From Paracoccus zeaxanthinifaciens ATCC 21588 (GTDB taxonomy: Bacteria > Pseudomonadota > Alphaproteobacteria > Rhodobacterales > Rhodobacteraceae): 62,687 nucleotides of DNA. Of the stretch, positions 8,229-17,159 are shown one piece after another. The position numbers and the translations under genes were made by a program. The number at the start of each line of letters is the position of its first letter. Positions within the stretch are counted from its first letter, which is position 1. Location of the stretch: NCBI RefSeq assembly GCF_000420145.1, contig NZ_ATUJ01000017.1:1-62687 (forward strand). Direction: 5' to 3'. Below the pieces are notes generated by a model, which was not told the DNA's origin, did no database searches, and worked only from the letters and a program-made list of their open reading frames with translations.

Positions 8229-9230
8229 ATGAAGAAGCTTGCGATCGCGATCTGCGCGACCGGATTTCCGCTGGCGGCGCTTGCCGCGCCGACCGAATAC
8301 CCCCTGACCATCGAGAATTGCGGCCATCGCGTGACGATCCCGGAACGCCCGGCGAATGTCGTCTCGATCGGCCAGTCCACGACCGAGATCCTCTATGCCC
8401 TGAGGCAGCAGGACCGCATGGCCGGCACGGCGCTGTGGTTCAACGGCGTGCTGCCGGATTACGCCCGGATCGATGCCGGGGTGGAACGCATCAGCGACAA
8501 CACCCCCAGCTTCGAGGCCGTGGTGAACAAGCGCCCCGGCTTCGTGCCCACGATGTTCGAATGGATGATCGGCGAACAGGGCGCGGTCGGCACGCGCGAA
8601 CAGTTCGACGATCTGGGCATCCCGACCTATGTCATGCCGACCGATTGCAGCGGCAAGGACAACCTTGTCGGCGCCGACGGCACGCGCCTTGCGCCCTTCG
8701 ACGTCGGCACGCTGTGGGACAGCATCGCGCAGATCGCCACGGTGATGGATGCGCAGGCGGCGGGCGATGCGCTGGTCGCCGACCTGCAATCGCGCGAACG
8801 CGCGGTCGTGGCGCAAGCGCGGGCGCTGGATCTGCCCGATGCCTCGGCGGCGGTCTGGTTCTCTTCGGCCGAAATGGAGGCCGACCCCTACATGGCGGGG
8901 GGCATGGGCATCCCGGCCTGGATGCTGGATCGGCTGGGCCTGCGCAACGTCGTCACGTCCGACGAGGAATGGCCGACGGTCGGTTGGGAAACCATCGCCC
9001 GCGCCGATCCCGCGGTCCTGTTCATCGCGCGGATGGATCGCCGCCGCTTCCCGGCCGACGACGTGGAGGCCAAGCTGGAGTTCCTGCGCAGCGATCCCGT
9101 GACCAGCCGCATGCAGGCGGTCCGCGAAGACCGCATCGTCATCATCGATGCCGAGGCCATGCATGGCAGCATCCGCATGCTGGACGGGCTGGAGGCCATG
9201 GCCGAGGGGATGGGCAGGCTGGCCGAATGA
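8229..9230 (+). CDS. btuF: Cobalamin ABC transporter, periplasmic binding protein
   Basis: The 333-residue product begins with a Sec signal peptide (MKKLAIAICATGFPLAALAA, cleavage after ALAA) and is a helical-backbone binding protein of the FecB/BtuF class. IENCGHRVTIPERP and a TEILYALRQQDRMAG segment match the family. It delivers corrinoid to the BtuCD pair encoded next, with which it overlaps by ATGA. The start at 8229 is preferred to an in-frame ATG at 8214 because AAGGA is correctly spaced upstream and the signal peptide begins there. The upstream cobalamin riboswitch makes B12 or a corrinoid the likely ligand rather than ferric siderophore. Confidence 0.9.
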   Translation: MKKLAIAICATGFPLAALAAPTEYPLTIENCGHRVTIPERPANVVSIGQSTTEILYALRQQDRMAGTALWFNGVLPDYARIDAGVERISDNTPSFEAVVNKRPGFVPTMFEWMIGEQGAVGTREQFDDLGIPTYVMPTDCSGKDNLVGADGTRLAPFDVGTLWDSIAQIATVMDAQAAGDALVADLQSRERAVVAQARALDLPDASAAVWFSSAEMEADPYMAGGMGIPAWMLDRLGLRNVVTSDEEWPTVGWETIARADPAVLFIARMDRRRFPADDVEAKLEFLRSDPVTSRMQAVREDRIVIIDAEAMHGSIRMLDGLEAMAEGMGRLAE

Positions 9231-10246
9231 GGCTTCGGACGCTGCCCCTGATCCTTGCCCTGATCGTGGTCGCGCCCCTGCTGGGCGCGGCCCTGGGCGA
9301 GACGGCGATCCCGCCCGCGACGGTGTGGAAGGCGCTGGCGAACCAGCTGTGGGATGCGGGCCATGCGGTCGATCCCATCGACCAGGGCATCGTCTGGGCC
9401 TATCGCCTGCCGCGCGCGCTGGTCGCCGGGGCCTGCGGGGCGGGGCTGGCGATCTCGGGGCTGGTGCTGCAGACGCTGCTGCGCAATGCGCTGGCCGATC
9501 CCTATCTGCTGGGCATCTCGGCGGGGGCGTCGACGGGCGCGGTGCTGGTCGCGGTGGCGGGCCTCGGGGCGGGGATGCTGCCCATGTCGGCGGGGGCGCT
9601 GATCGGTGCGCTGACGGCCTTCGCGCTGGTCGTCGGCCTGGCACAGCTGTCGGGCGGCGGACCGGGGGCGCGGGGTGCCGCGCAGATCGTGCTGGCGGGG
9701 ATTGCGGGGTCGCAACTGTTCAACGCGCTGACCAGCTTCGTGATCGCGCGGTCGGCCAATGCAGAACAGGCGCGCGGCATCATGTTCTGGCTGATGGGCA
9801 ACCTGTCCGGCACCCGGTGGGAGGATGTCGGCAGCACGCTGACCGCTGCCATCGTCGCGCTGGCCGTCACGCTGTGGCACGTGCGCGCGCTGGATGCCTT
9901 CGCCTTCGGCAGCGATGCGGCGGCGGGGCTGGGCGTGCCCGTGCGCCGCGTGCAGGCGGTCCTGATCCTTGCGACGGCGGGGGCGACGGCGATGATGGTC
10001 TCGGTCACAGGGGCCATCGGCTTCGTGGGGCTGGTCGTGCCCCATGCGGCGCGGTTCCTCGTGGGCGGCCGGCATGGCAGGCTGGTTCCGGCGACCGCGC
10101 TTGCCGGAATGGTCTTCCTGATCGCCGCGGACGTGATCGCGCGCGTGCTGGTCCCGGGCCAGACCCTGCCCATCGGCGTGGTGACCGCGCTGGTCGGCGC
10201 ACCTGCCTTTGCCGTCATTCTGATCCGGGCAAGGGGGGCCGCATGA
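9227..10246 (+). CDS. btuC: Cobalamin ABC transporter, FecCD/BtuC-type permease
   Basis: The 339-residue protein is highly hydrophobic with about ten transmembrane helices, the norm for BtuC/FecCD subunits. The family signature RNALADPYLLGISAGAS is near residues 85-102, and GAIGFVGLVVPHAARFLVG, which contains the ATPase coupling region, is near 265. It overlaps the binding-protein gene by four bases upstream and the ATPase gene by four bases downstream, so the three subunits are translationally coupled. Confidence 0.92.
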   Translation: MRLRTLPLILALIVVAPLLGAALGETAIPPATVWKALANQLWDAGHAVDPIDQGIVWAYRLPRALVAGACGAGLAISGLVLQTLLRNALADPYLLGISAGASTGAVLVAVAGLGAGMLPMSAGALIGALTAFALVVGLAQLSGGGPGARGAAQIVLAGIAGSQLFNALTSFVIARSANAEQARGIMFWLMGNLSGTRWEDVGSTLTAAIVALAVTLWHVRALDAFAFGSDAAAGLGVPVRRVQAVLILATAGATAMMVSVTGAIGFVGLVVPHAARFLVGGRHGRLVPATALAGMVFLIAADVIARVLVPGQTLPIGVVTALVGAPAFAVILIRARGAA

Positions 10247-11043
10247 CGCTGGAGGCCAGATCGCTGTCCTATCGCGGGATCCTGCGCGACGTGGACCTGC
10301 GGCTGTCGGGCCCCGAGGTTCTGGGCCTGATCGGGCCGAACGGCTCGGGGAAATCGACGCTGATGCGGCTGATGGCGGGCCTGGTCCGGGCGGATCGCGG
10401 GGCGGTCACGCTGGACGGGCAACCCATCTGCAGGCTGCGCCGTCGCGACGTGGCGCGGCGCATGGCCATGGTCGCCCAATCCGCCGAGACCGCCGACCGC
10501 ATCACCGTCCGCGATGCGGTCTCGCTTGGGCGCACGCCGTGGCTCGATGCGCTGCGGCGCTGGTCCGATGCGGACGCGGCGCATGTCGACCGCGCGCTGG
10601 AACGCGCGGATCTGACCCATCTTGCGGATCGCGACTGGTCCACCCTGTCGGGCGGCGAAAGACAGCGCGCCCATATCGCCCGCGCCCTTGCGCAGGACCC
10701 CGCGATCCTGCTGCTGGACGAGCCGACGAACCACCTGGATATCGGCCATCAGCTGGCGATCCTCGATCTGGTGCACGCCCTTCGCATCCCCACCATGATC
10801 GCGCTGCACGACCTGAACCAGGCGATGCGCTGCGACCGGCTGGCGGTCATGTCAGCCGGTCGGCTGGTCGCGGTCGGGCGGCCCGAACAGGTGCTGACGG
10901 CGGACCTGCTGGCCGATGTCTTCGGCGTTCGCGCCTCCGTGCTGACCGATCCCGACGACGGCAGCCGGCTGATGCGGTTCAAGCCCCTGAGCCAAGCCCC
11001 AGCACCGGCCACAGCGAGGCGACCAGCAGCGCCGCCATCGTGA
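10243..11043 (+). CDS. btuD: Cobalamin ABC transporter, ATP-binding protein
   Basis: The 266-residue ATPase shows Walker A GPNGSGKST (residues 29-37), Q-loop VAQSAE, signature LSGGERQRAHIARAL (near 140) and Walker B ILLLDEPTNHLDIG. It energises corrinoid import through the preceding permease. The last 17 residues (SQAPAPATARRPAAPPS) are low-complexity and unlike the family, because the frame continues 65 bases into the convergent LysE-family gene. The protein would normally end near RFKPL, so the natural stop may have been lost. Confidence 0.92.
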   Translation: MTLEARSLSYRGILRDVDLRLSGPEVLGLIGPNGSGKSTLMRLMAGLVRADRGAVTLDGQPICRLRRRDVARRMAMVAQSAETADRITVRDAVSLGRTPWLDALRRWSDADAAHVDRALERADLTHLADRDWSTLSGGERQRAHIARALAQDPAILLLDEPTNHLDIGHQLAILDLVHALRIPTMIALHDLNQAMRCDRLAVMSAGRLVAVGRPEQVLTADLLADVFGVRASVLTDPDDGSRLMRFKPLSQAPAPATARRPAAPPS

Positions 11044-11584
11044 CGTTGAACACCCGCAGCCGCATGGGGTTCGACAGCCAGCGCCGGACCACCGTTCCCA
11101 GCCATGCCCAGACCGAGATCGCCGGAAAGGACACCAGCGCAAAGGCCCCCGCCACCAGCGCCACCGACAGGATCGAACGATCCGGCGCATAGAGCGTGAC
11201 GGCCGACAGGCACATCGCCCATGCCTTGGGGTTGACCCACTGGAACGCCGCCGCCTGAAGCGCGGTCATGGGGCGGGCATCGGCGGCGCGGTCCTGGATG
11301 GGGGCGGCGGTCGCGACCTTGGCCGCAAGCCACAGAAGATAGCCGACCGACAGCACCTTCAGCACGGTGTTCAGCACCGGCACCGCCTGGAACAGCGCCA
11401 TCAGCCCCGCGCCCACCAGAAGCGACATCACCGAGACCCCGCCCACGATCCCGATCATGTGCGGCAGCGTCCGGCGAAAGCCGAAATTCGCGCCCGATGC
11501 CATCAGCATCAGGTTGTTCGGCCCCGGCGTGATCGTGGCGGCAAGGGCAAAGCCCAGAAGGGCGGTCAGGACGGTCATGGTCAT
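10979..11584 (-). CDS. LysE/RhtB-family amino-acid exporter
   Basis: The 201-residue protein has six hydrophobic segments and the family's N-terminal signature ATITPGPNNLMLMASGANFG. WVNPKAWAMCL near residue 130 is also typical. LysE/RhtB exporters move amino acids or derivatives out of the cytoplasm. The gene is divergent from an Lrp-type regulator 104 bases away, the usual arrangement for substrate-induced export. ATG 11584 is taken as the start, with a second ATG two codons later. The C-terminus overlaps the end of the convergent btuD gene by 65 bases. Confidence 0.88.
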   Translation of the reverse strand: MTMTVLTALLGFALAATITPGPNNLMLMASGANFGFRRTLPHMIGIVGGVSVMSLLVGAGLMALFQAVPVLNTVLKVLSVGYLLWLAAKVATAAPIQDRAADARPMTALQAAAFQWVNPKAWAMCLSAVTLYAPDRSILSVALVAGAFALVSFPAISVWAWLGTVVRRWLSNPMRLRVFNVTMAALLVASLWPVLGLGSGA

Positions 11585-11688
11585 CGTTCTTGTCTCTGGC
11601 TTGGTTCGGCGCAACAATAGCGGCGATCCGGCGCAATGATCCGCCAAATATCGTGCTGAGCGCGACAAATGCGCAACGAAAGGCCCCG

Positions 11689-12135
11689 ATGGACCCTCTG
11701 GACGTGAAGATATTGCAGGCCCTGCGGCGCGACGGGCGCATCAGCAACGTCGCGCTGGCCGAGCGGGTCGGGCTTTCGCCCTCGGCCTGCCTGCGGCGCG
11801 TGCAGGAGCTTGAGCGTTCGGGCATCATCCGCGGCTATCGCGTGGTGACCGATCCCGAACGCATGGGGCGGGGGCTGGCCGTCTATGTCATGGTCGGGCT
11901 GTCATCGCACAACAAGCGCGCGCAGGAGGGGTTCGAGCACGCCATGGCCGCCGCCCCCGAGGTGGTCGAGTGCCACAACATTGCGGGCTCGTTCGAATAC
12001 ATCCTGCGGGTCGAGACCGCCGATCTTGCGGCCTACAAGCGCTTCCATACCGAGGTTCTGGGCACGCAGTCGCATGTGAACGCGATCAATTCCCACATCG
12101 TCATGGACAGCAGCAAGGACGAACGCCCGACCTGA
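11689..12135 (+). CDS. Lrp/AsnC-family transcriptional regulator
   Basis: The 148-residue product has the AsnC-type winged helix (LDVKILQALRRDGRISN, then ERVGLSPSACLRRVQEL) followed by the RAM ligand-binding domain (VECHNIAGSFEYILRVE). It is full length for the family. The ATG 11689 follows GAAAGG with good spacing. Because it is divergent from a LysE-type exporter, it most likely senses an amino acid and activates that exporter. The open frame extends upstream across the shared promoter without similarity. Confidence 0.9.
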   Translation: MDPLDVKILQALRRDGRISNVALAERVGLSPSACLRRVQELERSGIIRGYRVVTDPERMGRGLAVYVMVGLSSHNKRAQEGFEHAMAAAPEVVECHNIAGSFEYILRVETADLAAYKRFHTEVLGTQSHVNAINSHIVMDSSKDERPT

Positions 12136-12156
12136 CGGGCAGGCCGCGCGGGTATC

Positions 12157-12906
12157 TCAGTCGATCAGGCCGACGCTGCGGCGGATCCCCTCGTCCCGAA
12201 GCGAGATCTCGTCGCCAAGCCAGTTGTCCGCCTCGGGGCCGCACATCCACAGCAACGCGCGGGCGGGCCATTCGGGCGGGATATGGACCGACCAGTCAAG
12301 CTGGCTGACCGGGTTGATGCCGCTGTCGCGGATCGCGGCCTGCATGTCGGTGGCGACGGTGCCGGGCGACAGGCTGATCGCGCGGATGCCTTCGCCGCGC
12401 GCCTCGAGGTCCAGCGCACGGGTCAGCATCAGCGCCCCGGCCTTGCTGGCGCAATAGGCGCTCCAACCCTCTTGCGGGCCATGCGCGGCACCCGAGCCGA
12501 TGGTCAGGATCGTGCCGCCCCCCGCCTTGCGCATCACTGGAAGGGCCGCGCGGATGCCGTTGAAGACGCCCTTGATGTTCACGTCGATGGCCTGGCCCCA
12601 TTCGTCGGGGTCGGCATCGGCGATACCCGCAATGGGACCGATCAGCCCCGCATTGTTGATCAGCACGTCCAGCCGGCCGAAGCGTTCCAGCAGCGTCGCG
12701 ACGGCCTGCTGCATCGCCACGGCATCGGCCACGTCGCCTGCCAGCGCCACGCCGCCGATCTCGGACGCCAGGGCGGCGACGGCATCCGTGCTGCGGGCCA
12801 TGACGCCGACCTTCGCGCCCGCATCCGCGAACAGCCGCGCCGTCGCCGCGCCGATTCCCCGGCTTGCGCCCGTGACCAGAACCACCTTGTCCTTCATGTC
12901 GGCCAT
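12157..12906 (-). CDS. Short-chain dehydrogenase/reductase (SDR)
   Basis: The 249-residue protein has the classical SDR signs: nucleotide-binding TGASRGIG (residues 12-19), NNAG (near 83), catalytic Ser in LTIGSGAA, and YCASK (near 148). It should oxidise or reduce a hydroxyl or keto substrate with NAD(P). The start ATG 12906 is chosen because the SDR fold begins at KDKVVLVTG; a nine-codon longer start is possible. It lies downstream of the semialdehyde dehydrogenase gene with a 73-base gap, and both point away from the GntR/ABC operon. Substrate unknown. Confidence 0.85.
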   Translation of the reverse strand: MADMKDKVVLVTGASRGIGAATARLFADAGAKVGVMARSTDAVAALASEIGGVALAGDVADAVAMQQAVATLLERFGRLDVLINNAGLIGPIAGIADADPDEWGQAIDVNIKGVFNGIRAALPVMRKAGGGTILTIGSGAAHGPQEGWSAYCASKAGALMLTRALDLEARGEGIRAISLSPGTVATDMQAAIRDSGINPVSQLDWSVHIPPEWPARALLWMCGPEADNWLGDEISLRDEGIRRSVGLID

Positions 12907-12979
12907 GCTGCCGCCCCCGTTCTTGTGCTGCATATTCGGACGACACCCTAATCGCGTGGACGCCCAAAGGAAAAGGGCG

Positions 12980-13891
12980 TCACGGCAGGATGCCCGCCAG
13001 ATCGACCATCAGCCCCGTCGTGGCCATCCCCAGATTGTCGCCGCGCAGGGTCAGTTGCAGCCAGCCGTCCGGCCCGATCCGCAGCCCCTCGACGGTGCAG
13101 AACGCGTCCTCCTGCACGATCTCGGGGCGGTGGAGGGGCATGGCGTCCGGGGCCGTCGCAAGATGGATGCCCGGCACGTCCGACAGCACTGCCGCGATCT
13201 GTTCGCCGGTCGCATCCGCAGCCAGCCGCGCGGTCAGCGTGATCGTGTGCCCGCGCCAGACCGGAACGCGCGTGGCCATGCAACTGGTGGTGAAGGCGCC
13301 CCTGAACAGGATGCGCAGCTCGTCCTCCAGCGCGCGGGCCTCGCCCGGCAGGACCGAGGTCACGTGATCATGTGCGCGATGCGCCTGCATCCCCGGCAGG
13401 TCCGTGCCGCTGACGGCCTGAAGCGTGGTGACGTGCAGCGCGTCGATCCCGAAGGCGCGGTGCAGCCGCGCAAGGGGCAGGGCGCAGATCGCGGTCGTGC
13501 AGTTCGGCGTTGCCAGAAGCTGATGCCCGCGCGTGTCCGGCAGCGGCATTCCGGGCGCCAGCAACAGTCCGGCCCCGCGCGTATATTCGCAATGCGACAG
13601 GATGCGCGCGCCGCGCCCCAGATGCCGTTTCTCGATCGCCTCGGCGCCCGCATCGGGCAGGAAGGACAGGATCAGGTCGCCCGGCGCGGCCGCATCGGGG
13701 GGCAGGATGCGCTGGCCCAGCACGAAATCGCGGGCCTCGGGCGCTGCGAACCACGGCAGATCGACGGGCGATTCTTCGTGGCGATGATCGTGCAGGCTGA
13801 CGATCTCCAGCCCCGGTTCGCGCAGAAGGCGTGCCACGAGATGCTGGCCCAGAAGCCCAAGTGCCCCGAGAACGGACAGTTTTTTCGTCAC
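12980..13891 (-). CDS. Aspartate-semialdehyde dehydrogenase-like protein
   Basis: The 303-residue product resembles the ASADH/AGPR superfamily: Rossmann motif GALGLLGQHL at the N-terminus, catalytic Cys131 in TPNCTTAICALP, QAVSGTDLPG near 175, and RVPVWRGHTITL near 225. It is shorter than true Asd (about 340 residues) and differs in the ATP-NC-TT motif, so it may be a catabolic semialdehyde dehydrogenase. The GTG at 13889-13891 is chosen because GGAGGA lies six bases upstream; no ATG has such a site. It is divergent from the GntR regulator of the ABC operon and probably shares its control. Confidence 0.8.
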   Translation of the reverse strand: MTKKLSVLGALGLLGQHLVARLLREPGLEIVSLHDHRHEESPVDLPWFAAPEARDFVLGQRILPPDAAAPGDLILSFLPDAGAEAIEKRHLGRGARILSHCEYTRGAGLLLAPGMPLPDTRGHQLLATPNCTTAICALPLARLHRAFGIDALHVTTLQAVSGTDLPGMQAHRAHDHVTSVLPGEARALEDELRILFRGAFTTSCMATRVPVWRGHTITLTARLAADATGEQIAAVLSDVPGIHLATAPDAMPLHRPEIVQEDAFCTVEGLRIGPDGWLQLTLRGDNLGMATTGLMVDLAGILP

Positions 13892-13929
13892 GGCAATCCT
13901 CCATGCAGATTTTTCTTGCCAGATTGAAT

Positions 13930-13975
13930 ATGTCATCACACCATAACTGACATGTTAAAGCGAGCGGTATGACAT
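13930..13975. promoter_or_regulatory. Candidate GntR operator region
   Basis: The short gap between the divergent semialdehyde dehydrogenase and GntR genes is AT-richer than its surroundings. It contains the inverted pair ATGTCAT (13930-13936) and ATGACAT (13969-13975), with a further TGACATG at 13948-13954. Spaced inverted half-sites between a regulator and a divergent target are consistent with autoregulation. Assignment is by position only. Confidence 0.35.
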
Positions 13976-13978
13976 TTC

Positions 13979-14749
13979 ATGTATGATCCAAGCTCTCCCA
14001 TGTTGCGTTCGGGCCTGTCGGATGGCGGGCTTCCCAGCCCCGATGCCAAGTCCCGCTTTGCCGAGGACCGGATGCTTGCCGCCACCATCTGGTGCGAGAT
14101 CGCGCCCGGCGAGGTCATCACCGAGGCCGACGCGATGGAGCGTTTCGGCCTGTCGCGCGCCGCGGCCCGTGCGGGGCTGATGCGGCTGGGCTTCGACGGC
14201 TGGGCATCGCCCAAGGCGCGGATGGGGTGGGAGGTGCTGCCGATCACCGGCCAGCTGATCGGCGACGTGCTGTCGGCCCGCCGCATCGTCGAACCGGGCC
14301 TTGCCCATGTGCGCCTGACCGACGCCGCCCTGACCGAGATGGAGCAGATCCACGACATCCTGAAGGCCCTGTCGCGCGGTGGCGACGATGCCGCGGTCAG
14401 CGCGGTGCGCCTGCATGTGGACCGGATCGACGGGCTGCTTCTGGGGGCGATCAACCCCTTTACCGCGCGCCACCTGCGCAAGCTGTGGCACCATTCCGCG
14501 CGGATCACCCATTTCCTGGAGGGCGACAGCGGCACGCTGTTCCGCCGGGACGACGTGTCAGACCTGGTGGGGGCGGTGCTGCAACGCGACGCCGCCGGCA
14601 TCGAGCGCGCGCGACTGGCGCTGATCGATGCGCAGGAACGCTATTTCCTTCGCCAGCTTCTGAAGAACGACGCGCCGCTGATGCCGGGCAGCGGGCTGGC
14701 GGCGCGCAACAACCACGAAAACGCTGCGACCAACAGGAGACCTCAATGA
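13979..14749 (+). CDS. GntR-family regulator with FCD-type domain
   Basis: The 256-residue protein has an N-terminal winged helix (GEVITEADAMERFGLSRAAARAGLMRL) and a helical C-terminal domain with RRIVEPGLAHVRL and the metal-site-like HVDRIDGLL and HHSARITHF segments, as in FadR/VanR-type GntR proteins. It is the first gene of a nine-gene rightward operon and its stop overlaps the start of the binding-protein gene. It likely represses the ABC importer and catabolic genes until the imported acid or its product binds. The start codon is uncertain, since no clear ribosome-binding site precedes either ATG 13979 or ATG 14000. Confidence 0.82.
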   Translation: MYDPSSPMLRSGLSDGGLPSPDAKSRFAEDRMLAATIWCEIAPGEVITEADAMERFGLSRAAARAGLMRLGFDGWASPKARMGWEVLPITGQLIGDVLSARRIVEPGLAHVRLTDAALTEMEQIHDILKALSRGGDDAAVSAVRLHVDRIDGLLLGAINPFTARHLRKLWHHSARITHFLEGDSGTLFRRDDVSDLVGAVLQRDAAGIERARLALIDAQERYFLRQLLKNDAPLMPGSGLAARNNHENAATNRRPQ

Positions 14750-16236
14750 CCCCCAAGCTCAACCTGCTGCTGGCCAGTGTCGCAGCCGCCACCCTTGCCC
14801 TGCCCGCGATGGCCAAGGACCTGACCGTCGATCTGTCGGGCGAGCCGTCCTCGCTGGACCCGCAGGTGCAGTGGAACCCCGACAGCTACTATGTCTATCG
14901 CAACATCTTCGACAACCTGGTCACGCGCGACAATGACGGCAACATCGTGCCGCAGATCGCGACGGCGTGGGAGCAGGTCAGCGATACCGAGATGCTGCTG
15001 ACGCTGCGCGACGACGTGACCTTCCATGACGGCCAGAAGATGACGGCCGAGGATGTGGTCTTTTCCGTCCAGCGCATCACCGACCCGGAATTCGCCTCGC
15101 CGCAGCTGGGCCAGTTCAACCAGATCGCATCCGCCGAGGCGGTCGATGACGTGACCGTCAAGCTGACCACCGACGGCCCCTATCCGGCGCTGATGGCGCA
15201 GTTGGTCAAGCTGTCGGTCGTGCCCAAGCACGTGGTCGAGGAAGTCGGTGCCGAGGCGTTCAACGCGGCCCCCGTGGGGTCCGGCCCCTACAAGTTCGAG
15301 GGCTGGGATCGCGGCGTGTCCGTCACGCTGACCCGCAACGACGACTACTGGGGCGAGGCCGGCCCGTTCGAGGGCGCGACCTTCCGCGCCGTGCCCGATG
15401 CCGCGACGCGCCTTGCGAACCTTCAGGCGGGCACCGCCGATCTGGTCGTGGGTCTGGACAGCGACGGCGCCGCGCAGCTGGAAGGGCAGGGCGACGTCAA
15501 GGCGCTGTCCGCCCCGACCGAGCGCGTGGCCTATCTGGGCATGAACCTAGACAAGCCGCCCTTCAACGATCCCGAACTGCGCAAGGCCGCCAGCATGGCC
15601 ATCGACAACCTGGGCATCACCGAGGGCCTGCTGGGCGCAGGCGAGGTGCCGATGGCGCAGCTGTCCTCGCCCGCGCATTTCGGCTATGCCGAGGGGATCG
15701 AGCCCTGGGTCTTCGACCCCGATGCCGCCAAGGAAATCGTGTCGGCCAAGGCGGATATCGCCGCGACCCCCGCGACCTTCGCCACAGCGCCGGTCTTTGA
15801 CCAGCGCATCGTGCAGGCGCTGCAGCAGATGCTGAACGATGTGGGCTTCAACGTCTCGATCAGCGTGACGGACATGCCGACCTATCTGAACATAGTGCGG
15901 TCCGAACCTGCCGATAACGCGGAACTCAGCTTCGGTCGCTGGTCCTGCGCCTGCCAGGATGCCGACGGCATCGCCTATCCGCTGCTGCATTCCGACAGCA
16001 ACTGGAGCCGCGTGAACGACCCCGAACTGGACAAGCTGCTGGACGAGGCCCGCGTGTCGCTGGACCCCGAGGTCCGTCAGGACGCATATGCGCAGGTCCA
16101 CCAGATCGTGCGCGACAACTACTATCTGCTGCCGATGTACCAGGCGGCGGTGCTGTATGGCGCGGCGTCCGAGCTGGAATTCACGCCGACCGCGAATGAG
16201 AGCATGTTCCTCAACCGCATGAGCTGGTCCGAGTGA
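14746..16236 (+). CDS. Dipeptide/oligopeptide-type ABC transporter, solute-binding protein
   Basis: The 496-residue product has a Sec signal peptide (MTPKLNLLLASVAAATLALPAMA) and the SBP_bac_5 fold: EPSSLDPQVQWN, TLRDDVTFHDGQKMTAEDVVFS and PVGSGPYKFEGWDRG are hallmark segments. This class binds peptides but also glutathione, nickel complexes, opines and other compounds in the periplasm. AGGAGA precedes the ATG and overlap with the GntR stop indicates coupling. It opens an SBP-permease-permease-enzymes-ATPase-ATPase operon, so the neighbouring enzymes probably act on its ligand. Confidence 0.93.
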   Translation: MTPKLNLLLASVAAATLALPAMAKDLTVDLSGEPSSLDPQVQWNPDSYYVYRNIFDNLVTRDNDGNIVPQIATAWEQVSDTEMLLTLRDDVTFHDGQKMTAEDVVFSVQRITDPEFASPQLGQFNQIASAEAVDDVTVKLTTDGPYPALMAQLVKLSVVPKHVVEEVGAEAFNAAPVGSGPYKFEGWDRGVSVTLTRNDDYWGEAGPFEGATFRAVPDAATRLANLQAGTADLVVGLDSDGAAQLEGQGDVKALSAPTERVAYLGMNLDKPPFNDPELRKAASMAIDNLGITEGLLGAGEVPMAQLSSPAHFGYAEGIEPWVFDPDAAKEIVSAKADIAATPATFATAPVFDQRIVQALQQMLNDVGFNVSISVTDMPTYLNIVRSEPADNAELSFGRWSCACQDADGIAYPLLHSDSNWSRVNDPELDKLLDEARVSLDPEVRQDAYAQVHQIVRDNYYLLPMYQAAVLYGAASELEFTPTANESMFLNRMSWSE

Positions 16237-17159
16237 TGTCCGCCTTCCTTCTGAAACGCTTGCTTCAGGCAATGGTCACGGCGTTCGGCGTCATCACGCT
16301 GGTGTTCTTCATCCAGCGCCTGACCGGCGATCCGACCGCCCTGCTGCTGCCCGAGACGGCGACGCAGGAGGATTTCGAGGCCATGCGCAGCGCGCTTGGC
16401 TTCGACCGGCCCCTGATCGAACAGTACATCGCCTTTCTTGGCGACATGCTGCGCTTCGACCTGGGCCGGTCCTATATCCAGAACGCCCCCGTGGCCGAGA
16501 TCCTGGCCAGCCGCATCCCCCAGACCCTGCAACTGGCGGGGGGCGCGCTGCTGGTGGCCTTCGCCATCGGTCTGCCTGCGGGCGTCGTCATGGCGCTGAC
16601 GCGGGGGCGGGCGATCTCTCGCTGGATCATGGGCGTCGTGCTGGCCTGCCAGTCGATGCCCACCTTCTGGAGCGGGATCATGATGATCCTCGTCTTCGGG
16701 GTCTGGCTGAAATGGCTGCCGCCTTCGGGAACCGGCACGCTGGCGCATCTGGTGATGCCCTCGATCGCGCTTGGGCTTCTGTCGCTGGCGACCTATGCGC
16801 GGATCACGCGTTCCGCCGTCATCGACGAGCTTGGCCGCGACTATGTCCGCTCGGCCCGTGCGCGGGGGGTCCGGACGCCCCGGCTGGTCCGGCGGCACCT
16901 GCTGCGCAATTCGGCCATTCCGGTCGTGTCGATCACGGCGCTCGAGATCTCTCAGCTGCTGGCGGGCGCGGTGATCGTCGAGACGGTATTCGCCTGGCCG
17001 GGTCTGGGGCAGCTGACGGTACAATCCGTCGCCTCGCGCGATTTCGCGGTGGTGCAGGCGGTCGTGCTGCTGGGGGCCTTCGCCACGATCTTCGCCAACC
17101 TTGCTGCCGACATCCTGTACTCGGTAATCGACCCGCGCGTGCGTCTGGGGGGCCAGTGA
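16236..17159 (+). CDS. Dipeptide-type ABC transporter permease, DppB-like
   Basis: The 307-residue membrane protein has six predicted helices. The DppB-type N-terminus is AFLLKRLLQAMVTAFGV and the ABC permease EAA loop is SARARGVRTPRLVRRHLLRN near residue 205. TVFAWPGLGQL near 250 is also characteristic of the family. It forms the inner-membrane channel with the next gene. The ATG overlaps the preceding stop (TGATG), so translation is coupled. Confidence 0.93.
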   Translation: MSAFLLKRLLQAMVTAFGVITLVFFIQRLTGDPTALLLPETATQEDFEAMRSALGFDRPLIEQYIAFLGDMLRFDLGRSYIQNAPVAEILASRIPQTLQLAGGALLVAFAIGLPAGVVMALTRGRAISRWIMGVVLACQSMPTFWSGIMMILVFGVWLKWLPPSGTGTLAHLVMPSIALGLLSLATYARITRSAVIDELGRDYVRSARARGVRTPRLVRRHLLRNSAIPVVSITALEISQLLAGAVIVETVFAWPGLGQLTVQSVASRDFAVVQAVVLLGAFATIFANLAADILYSVIDPRVRLGGQ

